From positions 22,692,001 to 22,756,000 of the forward strand of contig CM041465.1 in NCBI GenBank assembly GCA_023213395.1: a stretch of DNA of 64,000 nucleotides. The letters are read 5' to 3'. A program made the translations under genes and the position numbers. Each line of letters begins with the position of its first letter. Position 1 is the stretch's first letter. The notes below the pieces were generated by a model, which was not told where the DNA came from, did not search any database, and was given only the letters and a program-made list of their open reading frames with translations. Below, in pieces: positions 36,316-49,415 of the stretch. The DNA comes from Cycas panzhihuaensis (Eukaryota; Cycadophyta).

Positions 36316-37750
36316 CCCATACCATTTGCTACTTACTAGTAGATGGATTAATGAGTCTTTGATGGCCAAGATAGGCTCATTAAGCAAAAAATCATCAACT
36401 ATAAGGTTCAAAGGGTTAGGAATGGGGGTATGGACTAGTTGCTCAAAGACCACCATTTCTTTCTTTGATTTCTTATTAATGATTTTGAGGTTATATTCTT
36501 GAAGGATAATGGACCATTTAGTTGTCCTTCCAGTCAAGTTAGACTGAGTTAAAATATACCTTAATGGACCAAATTAGATGATCATGTGAGTAGTATTTCT
36601 AAGGAGGTAATTCTTAAACTTCCTGGCTACATAGACCAAGGCTAGGCATTCCTTTTCAGTAGGAGGGTAGTTAATCTCAGCTACCTCTAATGTATGGCTG
36701 ATGAAATATATAGCATGCTTAATCCCCAAATCATCCTCTTAGGCTAGCATGGCTCCTAAGGACTCATCGGTAGTGGAGGTATAAAGGATGGATGGGTGAT
36801 TAAAGAGAGGAAGCATTAGGATTGGGGTAGAGGATAAGGCTTTTTTGAGCTCTTAGAATGCTTCTTGGGCTTGGTTATACCATACAAAGAGGGTCCCCTT
36901 CTTTAACAAGTTAGTTACAGGATTGGTACATATGGCGAAGTCTACCAGGAAATGCCTAAGGAAACCTAGCCTACCTAGAAATGACATAATTTGGCATTGC
37001 ATTTTAGGTGGGGGCATGTCAAGAATTGCTTTAACCTTGTCAATGTCAATCTAGATTCCTTGTATAGAGATAAGGAAGACTAAGAGCTTGCTTGCAGTCA
37101 AGGTGAACATGCATTTGAGTAGGTTCAAGCTAACATGGTATTTGTAGCATCGTGTGAAGATGGCACACTAATCCTCAGGGTGATGGGTTCTCTTAGGAGA
37201 GTGGCCCATCATATCATCCAAAAATCCTTAAGAGTCTTATTTATGAGGTCATGGAAGATAAATTCCATTGCCCTTTGATAAGTGGCACCTATATTTTTAA
37301 GCCCAAAGGGCATTGCCTTATAGGAAAACATGCCCCATAGAGTAGTGAAGGTTGTCTTGTGATGATATTCAAGGGATATTTATATTTAGTTATATTCAAA
37401 GAATCCATCCATTAAAGACATGACTTCAAAATTGGCCATTTGATTGATAAATAGGAGAGGGAAGTTTTCTTTAGGGCATGCATTATTTATGTCTCAGAAA
37501 TTAATGCAAATCAACATCGTAACATTCTTTTTAGTAATGGGAACGATATTGAAAACCCACTTGGGGTAGTTAATGGAAGTGATTAATCCTATATCTAGGA
37601 GCTTTTCCACTTCTATTTTTACTATAGTAGATAATTTAAGATGGAGAGGATGTTATTTTTATCGCATGCGATAGGCACCCTAGATAATTGTGAGGTTATG
37701 GGTAATAATGGAGGGATCTATTCCCTTCATGTCTAAATAATCCCACATAA
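36316..37750 (-). pseudogene. Element Z reverse transcriptase and RNase H
   Basis: Minus strand: VEKLLDIGLITSINYPKWV, YKAMPFGLKNIGATYQ, and the F-L-D-D site with its GATGAT at 37218-37213, which lies out of frame because of a nearby 1-nt change. The RNase H tail GRTTKWSIILQEYNLKIIN and then SSKWYG end at the copia junction. Confidence 0.7.
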
Positions 37751-38690
37751 AAATGTCATAGAACTCCTAGTAAAGGAGGGTATATTCCCCCATTTCCTCA
37801 GATGAACATTCTACTCCCACCTTTATGACCTTCATAAGGGCAAGGATGATATCCTTGGTTACCCCCATGTACATGGCATTCCCCTCTTCAAAATAGAGGG
37901 GGGATTAGTCAATAAAGGGAGGCAAATGAGTGCTAGATTGATCTAGGTCAACCAAGGGTGACCTTAGGGCTAAGCTCTTCTAAAAAATAAGCTTGTGGGG
38001 ACTAGAGGGGAGGTTGGGTATGGAGCCCATTAGATACTCTAATAAAGCCTCATCATTCCCAAAATAATCTATCCCATAGATAGTCTTACTTAGAGGTGAT
38101 AAGGAATGAGAGGAAAGAGGAGTGATAGGTCCATAACAGTCAACCCACCACTCCATGTAATCTAGACACTCCTCAGAAGAGCTAGAAGGTATCCTCATAT
38201 GTTGTGGAATAGGAGGTTTCTTACCCTTGTAATCTATAAGGAGGATGATAAGGTGTGGGGAATAGATGATAAAGGAGCATGGAAGTCCATGAATGTGATA
38301 GAAGTAACAATGTGTGATTCCCTAAATGTGGTAGAAGTGTTTATGCTCCTTTAGAAAGGTCCTAGGCTAGGACTCAAGACCAGCTAGGTGATGAAGAAAG
38401 TGTACCCCATGAATGATAAGGAGAGATATAGGGTGAAGGGGTTCTTCATCTTTATTATTAGAATTATGGTCGCTCAAAATGGTGAGGTAGCCATAACTCC
38501 TAATACTAATGGCAGCAAAGTAAATGAGGTTCAAGGAGGACCCTTCCTCTTATCTAGAGGTGCTAGGGACATCAATCATACAGGTGGAAGCATGGGTGGA
38601 TGGGCCCTTACTGCCCCTCACTATGTCATGAGTACCTTAATGAGACTGATGCAATGATCAAGTAAGAGGAGGCTCCTAGGAAACAACCTT
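37751..38690 (-). pseudogene. Element Z linker
   Basis: Degenerate Ser-rich linker between PR and RT. It retains YGIDYFGNDEALLEYL and SIPNLPSSPHKL, recognisable against GVDYFEDDEALLEHL in C. Frame broken in several places. Confidence 0.55.
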
Positions 38691-39480
38691 CATCTACCTT
38701 TATGGACAAACATTAGCTTCCTCTAATGGGATAAACACATGGCTCCCATTTGGTCAAGCCATGGGTATCCTAACAAAAGGTTATAGTCCACATCTACATT
38801 GAGGACTATTATGTTTATAAGGATGGTTTTGTCCTCAAGGGTGAGGGGAATAGAAACAAATCCAAGGGGTTTTTTTTTTCTACCATCATAGCCTTAGCAA
38901 CACCATGGAACTGGCTCAAGAGTCGCTATGCCTAGCTCCTATATTATGTGTAAGGGCATAACATTGACAGAAGAACCATTGTCTACAACAATTCTTCTAA
39001 GTGTGCATTCTAGAGTATCAATGGAGATGATGAAAGTATAGTGCCACTGGTGCTTCCTTTCCCTTGCTGAAGGGAGGTCTTTAAGATCAAAGGTGATGAG
39101 AGGCTTCTAGTTTAGGGTGGCACCCAAAGCGTGAATGTGACCATTAACTAATCCTAAACCCTTAAGGAGAAGAGCCTGTTACTTTGGGTAACTCCATAAG
39201 ACATCCATCATAGACATCCTATCCATTATAGTGTGGATCTCATCAATGATTGAGAAGGATTTCCCTTTCCTAATATATTAGGGAAGTGCCCTTCAAAAAT
39301 TATAATGACCCAGGTAGACAAGAATAATCTTGGGAAGTGCTAAAATCTCAGAAGATAGATTGTCCATAAAAAAATCTAGTTGAGAAGAGGAGGCCCCAAT
39401 GGCCTCTTTAGCTTCTTAAGAACTAGTGATGACAAACAAAGGAGTAGTCTTAAGCATTTGAATAACTTTCTTTCCCTTAT
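38691..39480 (-). pseudogene. Element Z aspartic protease
   Basis: VVDNGSSVNVMPLH on the minus strand with the Asp codon at 38983-38981; the D-N-G signature is intact. Flanking frames contain stops. Confidence 0.65.
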
Positions 39481-41752
39481 TATGAGATTGACAGGACTGA
39501 GAAGCTTGAGAGTGGGAACTAGGAGGTGAGGATTAGTTCTTTACCCTCTTTCCTTTTGCTTGGGCAAGAGTGAGGCTAAAGGATCATCCCCTATTCTTGA
39601 TTCCTTTATTGTATGTATGTTGATCCCATTCTCCATGTTTGGGGAAGGGATCAAGATAGACTGGTTGGTCTAAATTAGGTTTAGACACCCACCTAGGGGA
39701 AGAGTCATGAGGTGGTGCAAGTTCTAAGTGTTGCACCTAATACTGTGAGTCCTCATGGAAACACTCATCATGAATAGAGTACCACTTCATATCTGAGGAA
39801 GGTTTGGTCTTCCTAGTTTGAGAAGAGTGGGTATTTTTATTTTTGGGAGGCGTATATTATGAGGCCTTACAGATAGGCCTATGAGAATCTGAAGGTGATG
39901 AAGGAGGTTAGAGCTTAAGCTCCTTCATTGTATGTTTAATGGAACATATAATAGAAGTTAATGGGTCTAAGATCTTCTCTGTCATGTGGGTAGAAGGCCT
40001 TGGGAGTTGGTGGGATCACCGATCACATGACAGAGGGGGTGCCTCTTATTATTGTGATGACTTGGTAGGCTTCTTGAGACTTTCCTGGATCTCAATAGCC
40101 TCCATCACCAAGTACTTAGTTATGGTGGAGTCACATGTTGTTTCCCCCATCTTGAGGACTTCAACATGGACCTCAAGGCAGAGGGAATTCATAAAGAGAT
40201 CCCTCTTCAACTCCTTAGGCAAAGTGGCCTTCATAGAATGAAGAAGGTTGTGGAAGCACCTCTTGAAATCACAGTTCATCTCCTCATGATCTTGCTTAAG
40301 CAAGAGTGGGGCTTTAATCCCACTCTCAAAAGGATGAGCTACATCAAAGTAGTTGATGGATTCATCCACTAACTATTAGAAATAATGGATGGAATAGGTA
40401 GGGAGATGATGTAACTACTTGAGTGCATCTCCATACAAAGAACTAAGTAAAAATTTTATAAGGATATGATCATAGGCCCAATAGTCAATACACACCATGG
40501 AGAAGATCCTAATATACTCGGTTGGGTCCTTTGACAAGGTCCTATTAAATCTAGGTACCTCAAGGGGATGAGGTAGTAGGTTAGTCCTAAGAACCTCAAT
40601 GGATAGAGGGATTAACCTATAATCAACGAAAGGGAAAACCCTTGGTTGAGCTAGTGGGTTGGAAAAAGGAGGAGGAGGAAACATGTATGGCTATCCAAGT
40701 CCTCCTTAAGGGGCTTAACTATGAAGGTTATGGGTTATCTCCTGCTTGGTAGGGAGGTACCATTCTCATTTAAGAGGGAGCTAGAAAAGGGGTAAGTGGG
40801 CAAGAGGAGACTACTCCCCCTTAAGGATATACCTCTTAGTAAGAGGGGCCTTGAGAAAGAGGGCCTTAAGGAGGAGCAAATCTCCCATGCAAAGGCATTA
40901 TGTGCAAGGTTATATATGAAGATGGAAAAGATGGGTGTGGGATGGGATTTTGCCCATATGGGCCACCCGTGGGAGGTGTGACACCATATGAATGGAGTGA
41001 ATCTACCCCATAGACTATAAGGGGATTTTATTTCCCATGCCCCCATGGTTAGGATGTGTATCCTGGGGTAGGTAAAGGGAAGAATCTCTTGGTTAAGATT
41101 AGGGATGCATGGGGATAGATCCCATGTGACCCAAAGAAAGGGGGCATAAGGGTCCCCTAAGTCAGGTGAGAGGGGCATGAACTAAAATTGGTTGGGACAT
41201 GGTCACTTGACTAGGAGGAGGTATGCTCAACCCAATCTGAGAGGTGAGTATACCTTGGATAGTCCCTTGGGTATGAGGGACATATGAAGAAGAAGGAACA
41301 ATAGGGGATGGCCCTACCATAAATATAAATATAGATTAGGAAGAGTTAGGAGGTGTAGATGAAGAAGAATGAGGTGCCATGCTATAAAGGATGCTTTCCA
41401 ACCACTTTGGAGGTGATTGGATACTTATAGCCTATAAGCATTATTGCAACACTTCCACATCATCTACAAGAGGAGTTCCCACTTGATCATATGAGGTGGA
41501 AGGGTCCTCATGTGAAGTAGACCCCCTAAGTCAATCCTCATGGGTATTCTCACCGAGATGGTGAAACTCCATGGAAGATGACACACCCATGTCACACATG
41601 GGGAGATGATGGAAATTTGAGTGTTCTTGGTCATCTAGATAGAAAATTGGGTTGTTACCTTCTTAAGAAGGACCCTAAAATGAGGTTGAGATTTATGGTT
41701 GGGTCTTAGAAACATAGGCATGATATGCCTATTTCGAGGGATATCCTTCCAT
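39481..41752 (-). pseudogene. Element Z gag
   Basis: The ATG at 41752-41750 is equivalent to the other gag starts. The core is in two pieces: 40684-40415 with VPRFNRTLSKDPTEYIR and YWAYDHILIK, and 40369-40049 with ELKRDLFMNSLCLEVHVEVLK. The N-terminal Pro/Ser-rich part is frameshifted. Confidence 0.7.
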
Positions 41753-41993
41753 GTCCAATTTAGAATCGGATAAAGGAAGGGAGGATTAAGGAGATTCTTC
41801 CAAAGCAGGAGGGAGACCTCATAGACAATGAGAAAATTATCGCATTCAAGCTCCACCTAAAACTTTAGAAGAGGTAAGGATGCAATGCTAAGTAAAAGGC
41901 ATTAGGGGTTGCCTAATAAATCTAGAAGGAATGAGCCAAAGGAGAAGGGTAACACTAACATAAGGGAAATTAGAATGTTCCCTTACTGGTAGT

Positions 41994-42011
41994 TCCTTAG
42001 TATGGTCACTA
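41994..42011 (-). other. Primer-binding site, element Z
   Basis: Minus strand TAGTGACCATACTAAGGA, a degraded form of the family site, one base from the LTR end TTCCA. ACTACCAGTAAGGGA follows as in C. Confidence 0.6.
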
Positions 42012-42012
42012 A

Positions 42013-43395
42013 TGGAAGCATTCCTTTAGAGTGTCACTAAGGATAAGGACACCTAAGCCAATACTACAACTATAATAGGGGCTTAAGGGTATTAAGAAAG
42101 AGGATAGGTCATCCTAAAAGAGAATCTATGTGTTAGAACACAGGTTCAGGGACCCACGAATAATGCTTCAGACCTTCTCTTTGGGCAAGGACCTTCTAGG
42201 ATCTAGATTGGGCAAGGGTATCCTCAATTTACCAGGCAGCCTAAAGGAGAGCTCTCCTATCCTAATGGTGAAGGGGAGGAGAGAAAAGGCCCCCTCCTAG
42301 AGAGGAGGCGAGGGAGAAGGGATAGTTCCTTATGGAGTGGGAACCTAAAAGAGGGAAAAAGAAGCCATTAATTTAGAGGTAAGAGAAGATTTAGTGCGCA
42401 TAGGAACCAAATGTGAAGGGTAAGATTATTAAAAGATTGTGTTTGAAGTTACCTAAAGGTGTGCCTTTAGGGTTTGAGCTAAATATAAGGTTTATTCAAA
42501 AATGCTGAGGGTATAGATTGTGTCCTTCATTCCAACTATAAGATGAAGTGGTGAAAATGACTAAGGTGTTAATATTGAGAAAGGATGTAAATAAATAGCA
42601 AGACTCTCTCCTAAGCTCACTTTCTTTTCCTTTTATCTAAAGAAGGTTAATTTAAGGGAGGGGGCTAAAGGAGAGAGGAAATATAAATGATTCATGTAAG
42701 TTCTTCTTTTGATACAAATAAGAAAATGCCTTCAACTGAATTATGCCTTCTTAACTTTACCCTTGTATACATGCACATATGCAAAATGCAAAAAGGAATG
42801 ACAAGGAATGGAAGGTTCTTTTGTTGGTTTATCCTTATCTTTCCTAAAATAAAAAAAGAATGTTCCTATTCACACCACTTTCTTATGCTCATGCAAACAA
42901 AGGATAGAAGTAAGAACTTTGTTATTTCTATAGGGGAGGTGGGAAATAAAAGACAATAATGCAAGCATTTGTGTATTCTTCTTATATTCCCTTCTTATGA
43001 ATGAAAACATACAAATGGAGGGCTACAATTCTCATGAAGTATAGGAAATCTCCTTTTAGGAAAAGGAGGGAGACAAAAGAAGAGAGAGAGAGAGAGAGCT
43101 ATAAGGGGTGCACTAGGAGGTATGTCAGTTGGTGAGGTGCCACATTCTTCTTCTCGCTTCTTCCCTTATTCATAGCTTTATGCTCCAAGTCATGATGGGT
43201 GTCACAGATGAAGTTGTGGGAGGTTCTTCCTTACCTTCCTCAAAGTATTTATACAACAAGGATCTTGAAAGGAGAAGTTAAGGAAAAATAAATACCCAAA
43301 AGGAGAGACATATCTCTTGGTCGTGATGCGATCCTGCTTCCTTTGGAGAAACCTTATCTTTCACATGAATGAAACCTTTTAACAACCAACAATTG

Positions 43396-43452
<57 letters not shown>

Positions 43453-44196
43453 GGTGTGTGTATATATCTTATCAAAGTGGAGATGAAGTCTACTTTATAT
43501 CCCAAAAGAAAGAAATGAAACAATATGTGATTTTTCCTTCATATACGATAATGTCACATAAAAGATCTATGGGAAAAAAGAGGGGTTTAAGGGTGAAGAA
43601 GGAGATAGCATTGGAATGGATAGCTCTCGTAAGTGAGTCACCTCCTATGTGCTCAGGTACTGCATAGACAAATTAGGTGGAGATTAAGAGTTTCAAGCAA
43701 CTTAGCATCAAAACTTGCAAGAAATTGTAAATGTTGTAAAAGTTGCAAATAATGCAAAAGTTACAAATGTTATAAAGTTTACAAAATATGCTAAAATAAT
43801 GTAAATATTATGAAAGGAAGGAGTAGATCATGGAGATTATTGATAAATCATATATATATTAACTAAATGCAAGCATTGCAAGTGCTACAAATGCTATAAT
43901 TAAGAGTGAGACCCATGCCTAAAGGGATACCCTATCTTATAGTGTAGATGTAGTGTAGGAAACCTTGAGAGGTAGGGGATTACCCTTGAGGATGTGGCAC
44001 TAGGAGCTAGGACTCTAGTTGTTTTCTCCTCTTTCCCTTCTCATAGGTGTCCTAAAACCCAAGGATTAGAGGGTGAGAACCAATGAGGAAAGGAAGATTT
44101 TACCTCCCTTTGACTATCAAAAGTAGAGTAAAAGTATGTGTTAAAGCTTGTAATGAAAGATATAGCTAATGAAATGAAGTTGATGAGGAAAGAGCA
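42013..44196 (-). repeat. Element Z 5' LTR, 5' end missing
   Basis: Ends (minus strand) at TTCCA beside the primer-binding site. The outer part matches the Y LTR in inverse orientation. Homology stops at about 44196, so roughly 1 kb of the LTR start is lost. It holds AG, AC and AT microsatellites. Confidence 0.65.
43407..43452. repeat. (AC)n(AT)n microsatellite
   Basis: About 16 AC units directly followed by six AT units inside the Z LTR. It creates the Val-Cys repeat frame on the minus strand, which is not a gene. Confidence 0.9.
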
Positions 44197-46832
44197 TGTT
44201 TCACGAAAACTTGGCCTCCTTAGTTGTATTTGGATTATGTTGGTAAATTGACATATGTTATATGCTTTTATTGGGCTAGATTTATTTATGTTGATTCTAC
44301 TTGATGGATTGGGCCTCGTTTTGTTGAAATGATATTTGATTGTTGATTGATGAAATGTAATAAATGATGTTATGGCTTGTATTCCTATCATTTCGCTAAT
44401 GATATAAACTATAGCAATAAAGTTTTTTTTGTGACTAACTTAACCCCATGCTTCTTTCAAAGTTTGTTATTTTTAAATTTTTTTTATCCTTGATTTCACC
44501 TAATTTTTTATCATTTTTGGGCTTGTGCTTATCATTTTCATCATGTTTTAGGCCTCTCTCCTTGTTAATAAAGTCATTTATGCCTTAATTTATCAATACA
44601 AATCATTCTTTCACCTTTTCAATGAGTTATTTTTGCCTCCTAACTTATCTCCATGTTTTTTATTACATGCATGTAAAACTCAGCTAGCATGCTAAAATTT
44701 TGCATGCCACCGCCCAGATTTGGTGGGATTTGATTCTCTCAATGCCTAGAAGTGTTATAAAGGGATTGTTGATCATAGTTTTTAGATAATATATGGGATA
44801 GATAGATAGAAGTGAAGAGAGTTGAGAATTGGAGACAAAGAAGTGATTCTTTCTCTTTGACTGAGAGATTTTGTAAACCTCTTAGAGAATTCTTGAGGAC
44901 TACTACTGTGCTTTTTGGAGACTTGATTTTCTAAAGTTATTGGGTGAAATCTCAAAAAAGTTTTGTTGTTGTGCTATTACTACTCAATTGTCGATGGTCT
45001 TAGCTTTCATCTCTTTGGATCTTCATCAATTTTTACTTCAAACTTCTTTAGATTTGGTAAGATCTTTCATATTGGTTTTCAAACTTGTTTCATGTTGTCT
45101 TGAAGGTAATTTTAGCTCAAAATTATTTCTTTTCATTGGCTGATTATTGTTAGATTATTGTTTGAACTTTTTGAATTGAAATATATGTTGAAAGGTCTGC
45201 CCTTTGTGGGGTTCCTTAAGGATATACTAGGATGTGCCATGGTCATCTCTCCACCATATATCTAACTGCTTCTACCCACTCTCTCATAGTAGCCTATATT
45301 TCAGTTAGATTGCTACTATTATTTGGCATTGTTTGGATTTTGTTTGGTCTCTTTGGATTATTATCACTTCTTCTTTTACTCTTGTTTTAGAGGAAAGTAT
45401 GTGGGAAAAGTTAGTCAAGTGAAAAGAAAATTGCCATTCCCAGGTGCTCTTTACAATAGGAAAGGAATATTTATCTTATATCTATCATTACATGCACTTT
45501 TATTTTCAAGTGGGCTCTTGTATCTTGAAAATAAAAAGTTGATAGTATTGTTTGATTGGAGTATTACTAATTTTTAGCTTTTATATGAGGTTTAAGGATT
45601 CCTTTTAGATCTCTTACTACTCTAATCATGATAGAAACTTTGGTTGATCTTGTATATATGATTATTGTTCAGATTTATGACTTATTCATCATCTCATAGC
45701 TCTGAAAAACATCATAAAATAGTAGTAGTCTCCTTTGAGATTCTCTCTTTTTATGCATTATTTCATTATTTTTTAAAAGGATTAGTTGCATGCATCAAGG
45801 TTAGATCATACTAGCTAGTCTTACAGGTAGATTAATCCCTTCTGAAAAGAAATTTACATAAAAATTGTGTGAATATTTTCAGATTTTGTTTACATGGCAT
45901 TATCTCTCTTAAAATGAATCATGCATGTTGAATGAAGGAAATCCACTTCATAGTTGCATGTGCATCCTTTATCTTAAAAATAAAAAAAGGACTTGCATGC
46001 ATAGTTTCTAGTGTGTTTGTTTAGAAAAACAACAAAAAGGAACTTGCATGCATAGTTTCTAGTGTATTTGGTTAAAAAAATAACAAAAAAGGAGTTGCAT
46101 GCATAATTTCAACAAAAAAATAGACTTGCATACATATCTTGTAGTGTGTTTATTTAAAAAAAACCAACAAAAAAGACTTGCATGCATAGTTTCAATGAAA
46201 AAGGACTTACGTGCATAGTTTCTAGTGTGTTTGTTAAAAAAAAAAAAACCAAAAAAAAAAAAAAAAGGACTTACATGCATAGTTTCTAATGTGTTTGTTT
46301 AAGATTTCATTATAAAAAATAAAAAAATAAAAACAAAAACAATGACGTAAGTTTGGTCTTATGGTTTCTTTAATTGTATCATTTTGCTCTATTGGCTTTG
46401 CACCCTTGTAGCAATATCAAAACCTAGAAACCCAAACAAGATAAACTATTGTTTCCATTAGCTTACCCTGTCCTACATCTTAATAAAACTTAAAAATTTG
46501 AACCAATTATAAGAGAGGAATCCCTAACAAGGATCTTGAGGATATTGTAAGTATGACTCTAAACTTAGAACTCCTTCATCAAGTTATGTAGGTTAGTAGA
46601 TTCTATCACCCCGTTTCACATCCACACATTTTGGCATAACCACTCTCATTAAGGTAGATGATACTACTAATCGAAGATTCCTTCTTAGGATTTGGGAAAA
46701 GATGGTCCTTTAGGTCTCTTTTGAGCTACATATTGGATCTTCTCCACTCCTTGAACCATGTTTTTGGCAGCCTTATTGAGGAACCACCCCTAGAACACCA
46801 TCACCTTACTAGGGACAAACCTAACACCACCA
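44197..46832 (+). repeat. Probable 5' LTR of element W
   Basis: About 2.6 kb, similar in size to the other LTRs. The proposed start TGTTTCACG resembles other LTR starts (TGTTTCTCG in B), and the end CACCACCA lies six bases before the primer-binding site. No second copy exists in the window, so the limits are tentative. No gene is supportable inside; it is AT-rich and carries a minisatellite. Confidence 0.4.
45988..46302. repeat. Degenerate minisatellite with CATGCA cores
   Basis: About seven copies of a 25-55 bp unit, GGACTTGCATGCATAGTTTC with or without TAGTGTGTTTGTTT, separated by A-rich runs. Copies start near 45989, 46040, 46092, 46132, 46174, 46203 and 46267. Spacing is irregular because the A-runs differ. 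Confidence 0.8.
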
Positions 46833-46838
46833 TCTTTC

Positions 46839-46856
46839 TGGTGACTGTACTAGGGA
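46839..46856 (+). other. Primer-binding site, element W
   Basis: TGGTGACTGTACTAGGGA differs from the C site at only two positions; TTCACCA follows. This similarity is the main reason for assigning W to the same lineage. Confidence 0.6.
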
Positions 46857-49415
46857 TTCACCATTTATCTTCAAGTAAACTTTTAGAAACTACAATACCT
46901 ACACCTAGGCACTTATTGAGACTTTAAGACCTTCCACCTGATTCTCAAATGCACCCATTATACCTTGGTTAGGATATTTCATCATCATATGTTGAATCTT
47001 AAGAGTTTTAAGCACATGATGCATATGTTTATCCTCTTGAAGATTCAACATAACTATATAACATACCAGTGGAGAAGGGATATCTAGATCCTTCGCAGTA
47101 TCCAGGTGATCCTTATTTCCTACAATAAGAACCACCTACTACTCAATTACATCCATCTTTTCCTAAGATGACTTTTACTATAATCCCTACCCCACTACGC
47201 ATGCCTAGTTATGATGATCCATTTCACTCAGAGACTCATAGTATGTCATCTTTACCACAACATGTCCAGACTAATCCCTTAGGTGAAGAGTATGAGTCGA
47301 TTGAGATAGACCATCCACCTAAAACTATGTGGTCCCCTCATCTCTCTCATCCTCCTTCACCAAGACCTAGTTCACAACCTTATTCTCTGCTTATGGAAGA
47401 AGTTGATGATCACAAATCAACTCATTCATAACCTCATCAACTCTCTCCTAGGCAGTAGGTTCAAGCTCAATCTTCCTATTCCATACCTCTTACTCACAGA
47501 GGTGATACTACCATAGTGGCTTATGGCATTCCTAGCTCTATCCACATACCTACTTCTAGTCAAATAATTATGGCTTCACTTAGTTTTTGACCCATTTAGT
47601 CTTATTCCACTAGGATTTCCTCATCACACCCTGTTTCTTCTACCACTTAGGTACCCCTTCATATGTCACATATTGTTGGATCTGAGGGAGTTAGGCCTCA
47701 TCCACCATTACCTAGAGCATTTAATATGATTTCCTTATAGTAACATATTTTTCATGCTTATTTACCACATTCATATGCTTCGGTACGACAATTGCAATTA
47801 TTGGGGACTTCTAGGCCCATATCTTCTTTGTTGGATATTATGGCAACAATAGTTTGAGGCTAAAATTTTGGCATGTTAGTGGTGTAGTTTCCTCCCTAAT
47901 CTTTCTCGGGGGGTTCCAAGGGAGACAGGAGCCCCCCTTGGCTAGGGGGTGCAGGGGTGTGGAATGCCCCTCGCTAAGAGGGGGTTCAGGGGTGATAGCC
48001 CTCGACCCAAAAAATTAGCCCTATAAACCATATTAAAATATAAAGAGAATCAGGGTCATTTGATACAAATACCCTAGATTCTATAGTTGAGATTTATGCC
48101 TTGGGTGTCGCTCTCATATAGAATGATTTAGATCTTTTCTTATTATGTTGTATGTAATGTAATGTACTATGATGAGGGTGGCGGTTGATTATTGTTCCTC
48201 AAAGCACTCTGCTACTGAGATGTACTTTTTCTTCCTTTTATAGTAATAAAGATCAATACCTTTCCTGTGTGGATGTTTCCTTAGCACGCTGCTAGGGTTT
48301 TACCACGTTATATTGGGTGCATATGTGATGTTTGGCTTTCATATTCATGTTATTATATTATCTATGAGTTTAGAACTTAATGTTAAATTCTAGTTTTGAT
48401 TCCTATAACTAGTTACAAAATAGTTCAGATCTTGTAGCGGTTTAAGGTTTGGGACCTTCTATTCTCAACACTCTTCACATATTCCTAGGCCTAGACCTCA
48501 ACCTAACCCCTTCTATACCTATAATTCAAGTTTCCTGTAAAACCTCATACCTCAAACTAATTCTATAGTTAATCCTGTAGCATGGTTTGTTCCTCCTTCT
48601 ACTCTTCCACTTCATGGTATTTCACAACAACCACAATCATAACAACTTATTCATTCATATATTCCTTATCTTTTATCCTTACCTCAACATGCTATTACGT
48701 TGAGGACAAGGAGACCCTTCTTAGACTATATGAAGTCTCCCTTTCTGCATGAGGTTTTGTTGTCACCTATAGCCCTATTCCTTCCTAAAGTACTTAAGTT
48801 TTATAGTGATTCATCTCAAGACCCTGCCTCCCATATATAGGTATTTGCACTTGCCTGTATGGATTTTATGCCATATGATTATGTTATAATACGTCTATCT
48901 CTGAAAATACTTCAAGGCGATGCTCTAAAGTGGGTTTATCTACTTCCTTTGGCTTTGATTCTCTTGTTCCAACAACTAGTTGACTCTATCATCAACTATT
49001 TTGATGTAATGATACCATTCAAGTCAAGCATCAAATCCTTGCTTGCAATTAAACAAAGCAATGGTGAAACTTCAAGAGATTTTGTTAGAATATTTCAAGA
49101 TCAAGTTCACACTTGCCATTCATACCTTGATCCTAGTTTATTATTTGATCTATTTACTAATGCATTAAGACCCCATATACATTTGGAAGTTTTGAAACTT
49201 GGTCCTCAAATGTACGAAGAAGTAGTTGACCATTGTTTGATGTTAGAGACTTTCAAAATATAAGCAGGTATTAAGAGGGTTGGGAAACTTATGCCTTCTA
49301 AGGATCTAGTTCATCCTATAAAGGCTACCCATCCTTAGCTTATATACGATCATCTTACTTATTCGATTAGATCACTTGAGTGTATGATCAAACTAAGTTA
49401 TGTATTGATGGTAGA
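46857..49415 (+). pseudogene. Element W gag, interrupted and truncated
   Basis: A Pro/Ser-rich N-terminal part (47168-47431 and on to 47854, frame 2) includes QYPGDPYF, comparable to IYYPGDQHH in C. The core after 48480 (frame 1) has VLKFYSDSSQDPASH, LQGDALKWVYLLP, VDSIINYFDV and LFDLFTNALRPHIHLEVLK. It is clearly homologous to the A/C gag but much diverged. It ends near 49415 at the junction with V. Confidence 0.65.
47855..48420 (+). mobile_element. Insertion in W gag, possibly a solo copia-type LTR
   Basis: About 566 bp with no gag homology. It is flanked by tagtt on both sides (47850-47854 and 48421-48425), a possible 5-bp target duplication. It starts TG and contains an AATAAA followed by GCTAGGGTTTTACCACG, a phrase common near the 3' end of plant copia LTRs. 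It does not end in a clean CA at the duplication, so limits and type remain uncertain. Confidence 0.4.

Larger units (their letters stand above)
36316..44196 (-). mobile_element. Element Z: older Tat-lineage gypsy copy, 3'-truncated
   Basis: Minus-strand order: 5' LTR fragment (42013-44196), primer-binding site, gag, protease, linker, RT and RNase H, ending abruptly at 36316 inside the RNase H to integrase region, where the copia-type LTR begins. No integrase, PMD ORF, aRH or 3' LTR remain. It has more frameshifts and stops than A, B or C. Confidence 0.75.
44197..49415 (+). mobile_element. Element W: divergent Tat-related gypsy copy, 5' part only
   Basis: A family-type primer-binding site at 46839 and a diverged gag (to about 49415) show a relative of the main family. 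The DNA upstream (44197-46832) is probably its 5' LTR. It stops inside gag where stub V begins; no pol remains. The gag is interrupted by an inserted sequence at 47855-48420. Confidence 0.55.

Noticed and set aside
40735-41178. 147-codon minus-strand frame in Z as a separate gene
   Set aside because: It is a frameshifted piece of the Pro/Ser-rich gag N-terminus, not a new gene.
45988-46302. Spaced repeats that might suggest a CRISPR-like array
   Set aside because: Unit and spacer lengths are irregular, spacers are A-runs and the context is a plant retrotransposon LTR.
46658-46927. 89-codon frame around the W primer-binding site
   Set aside because: It crosses the LTR end and the primer-binding site, and has no similarity to gag or other proteins I recognise.
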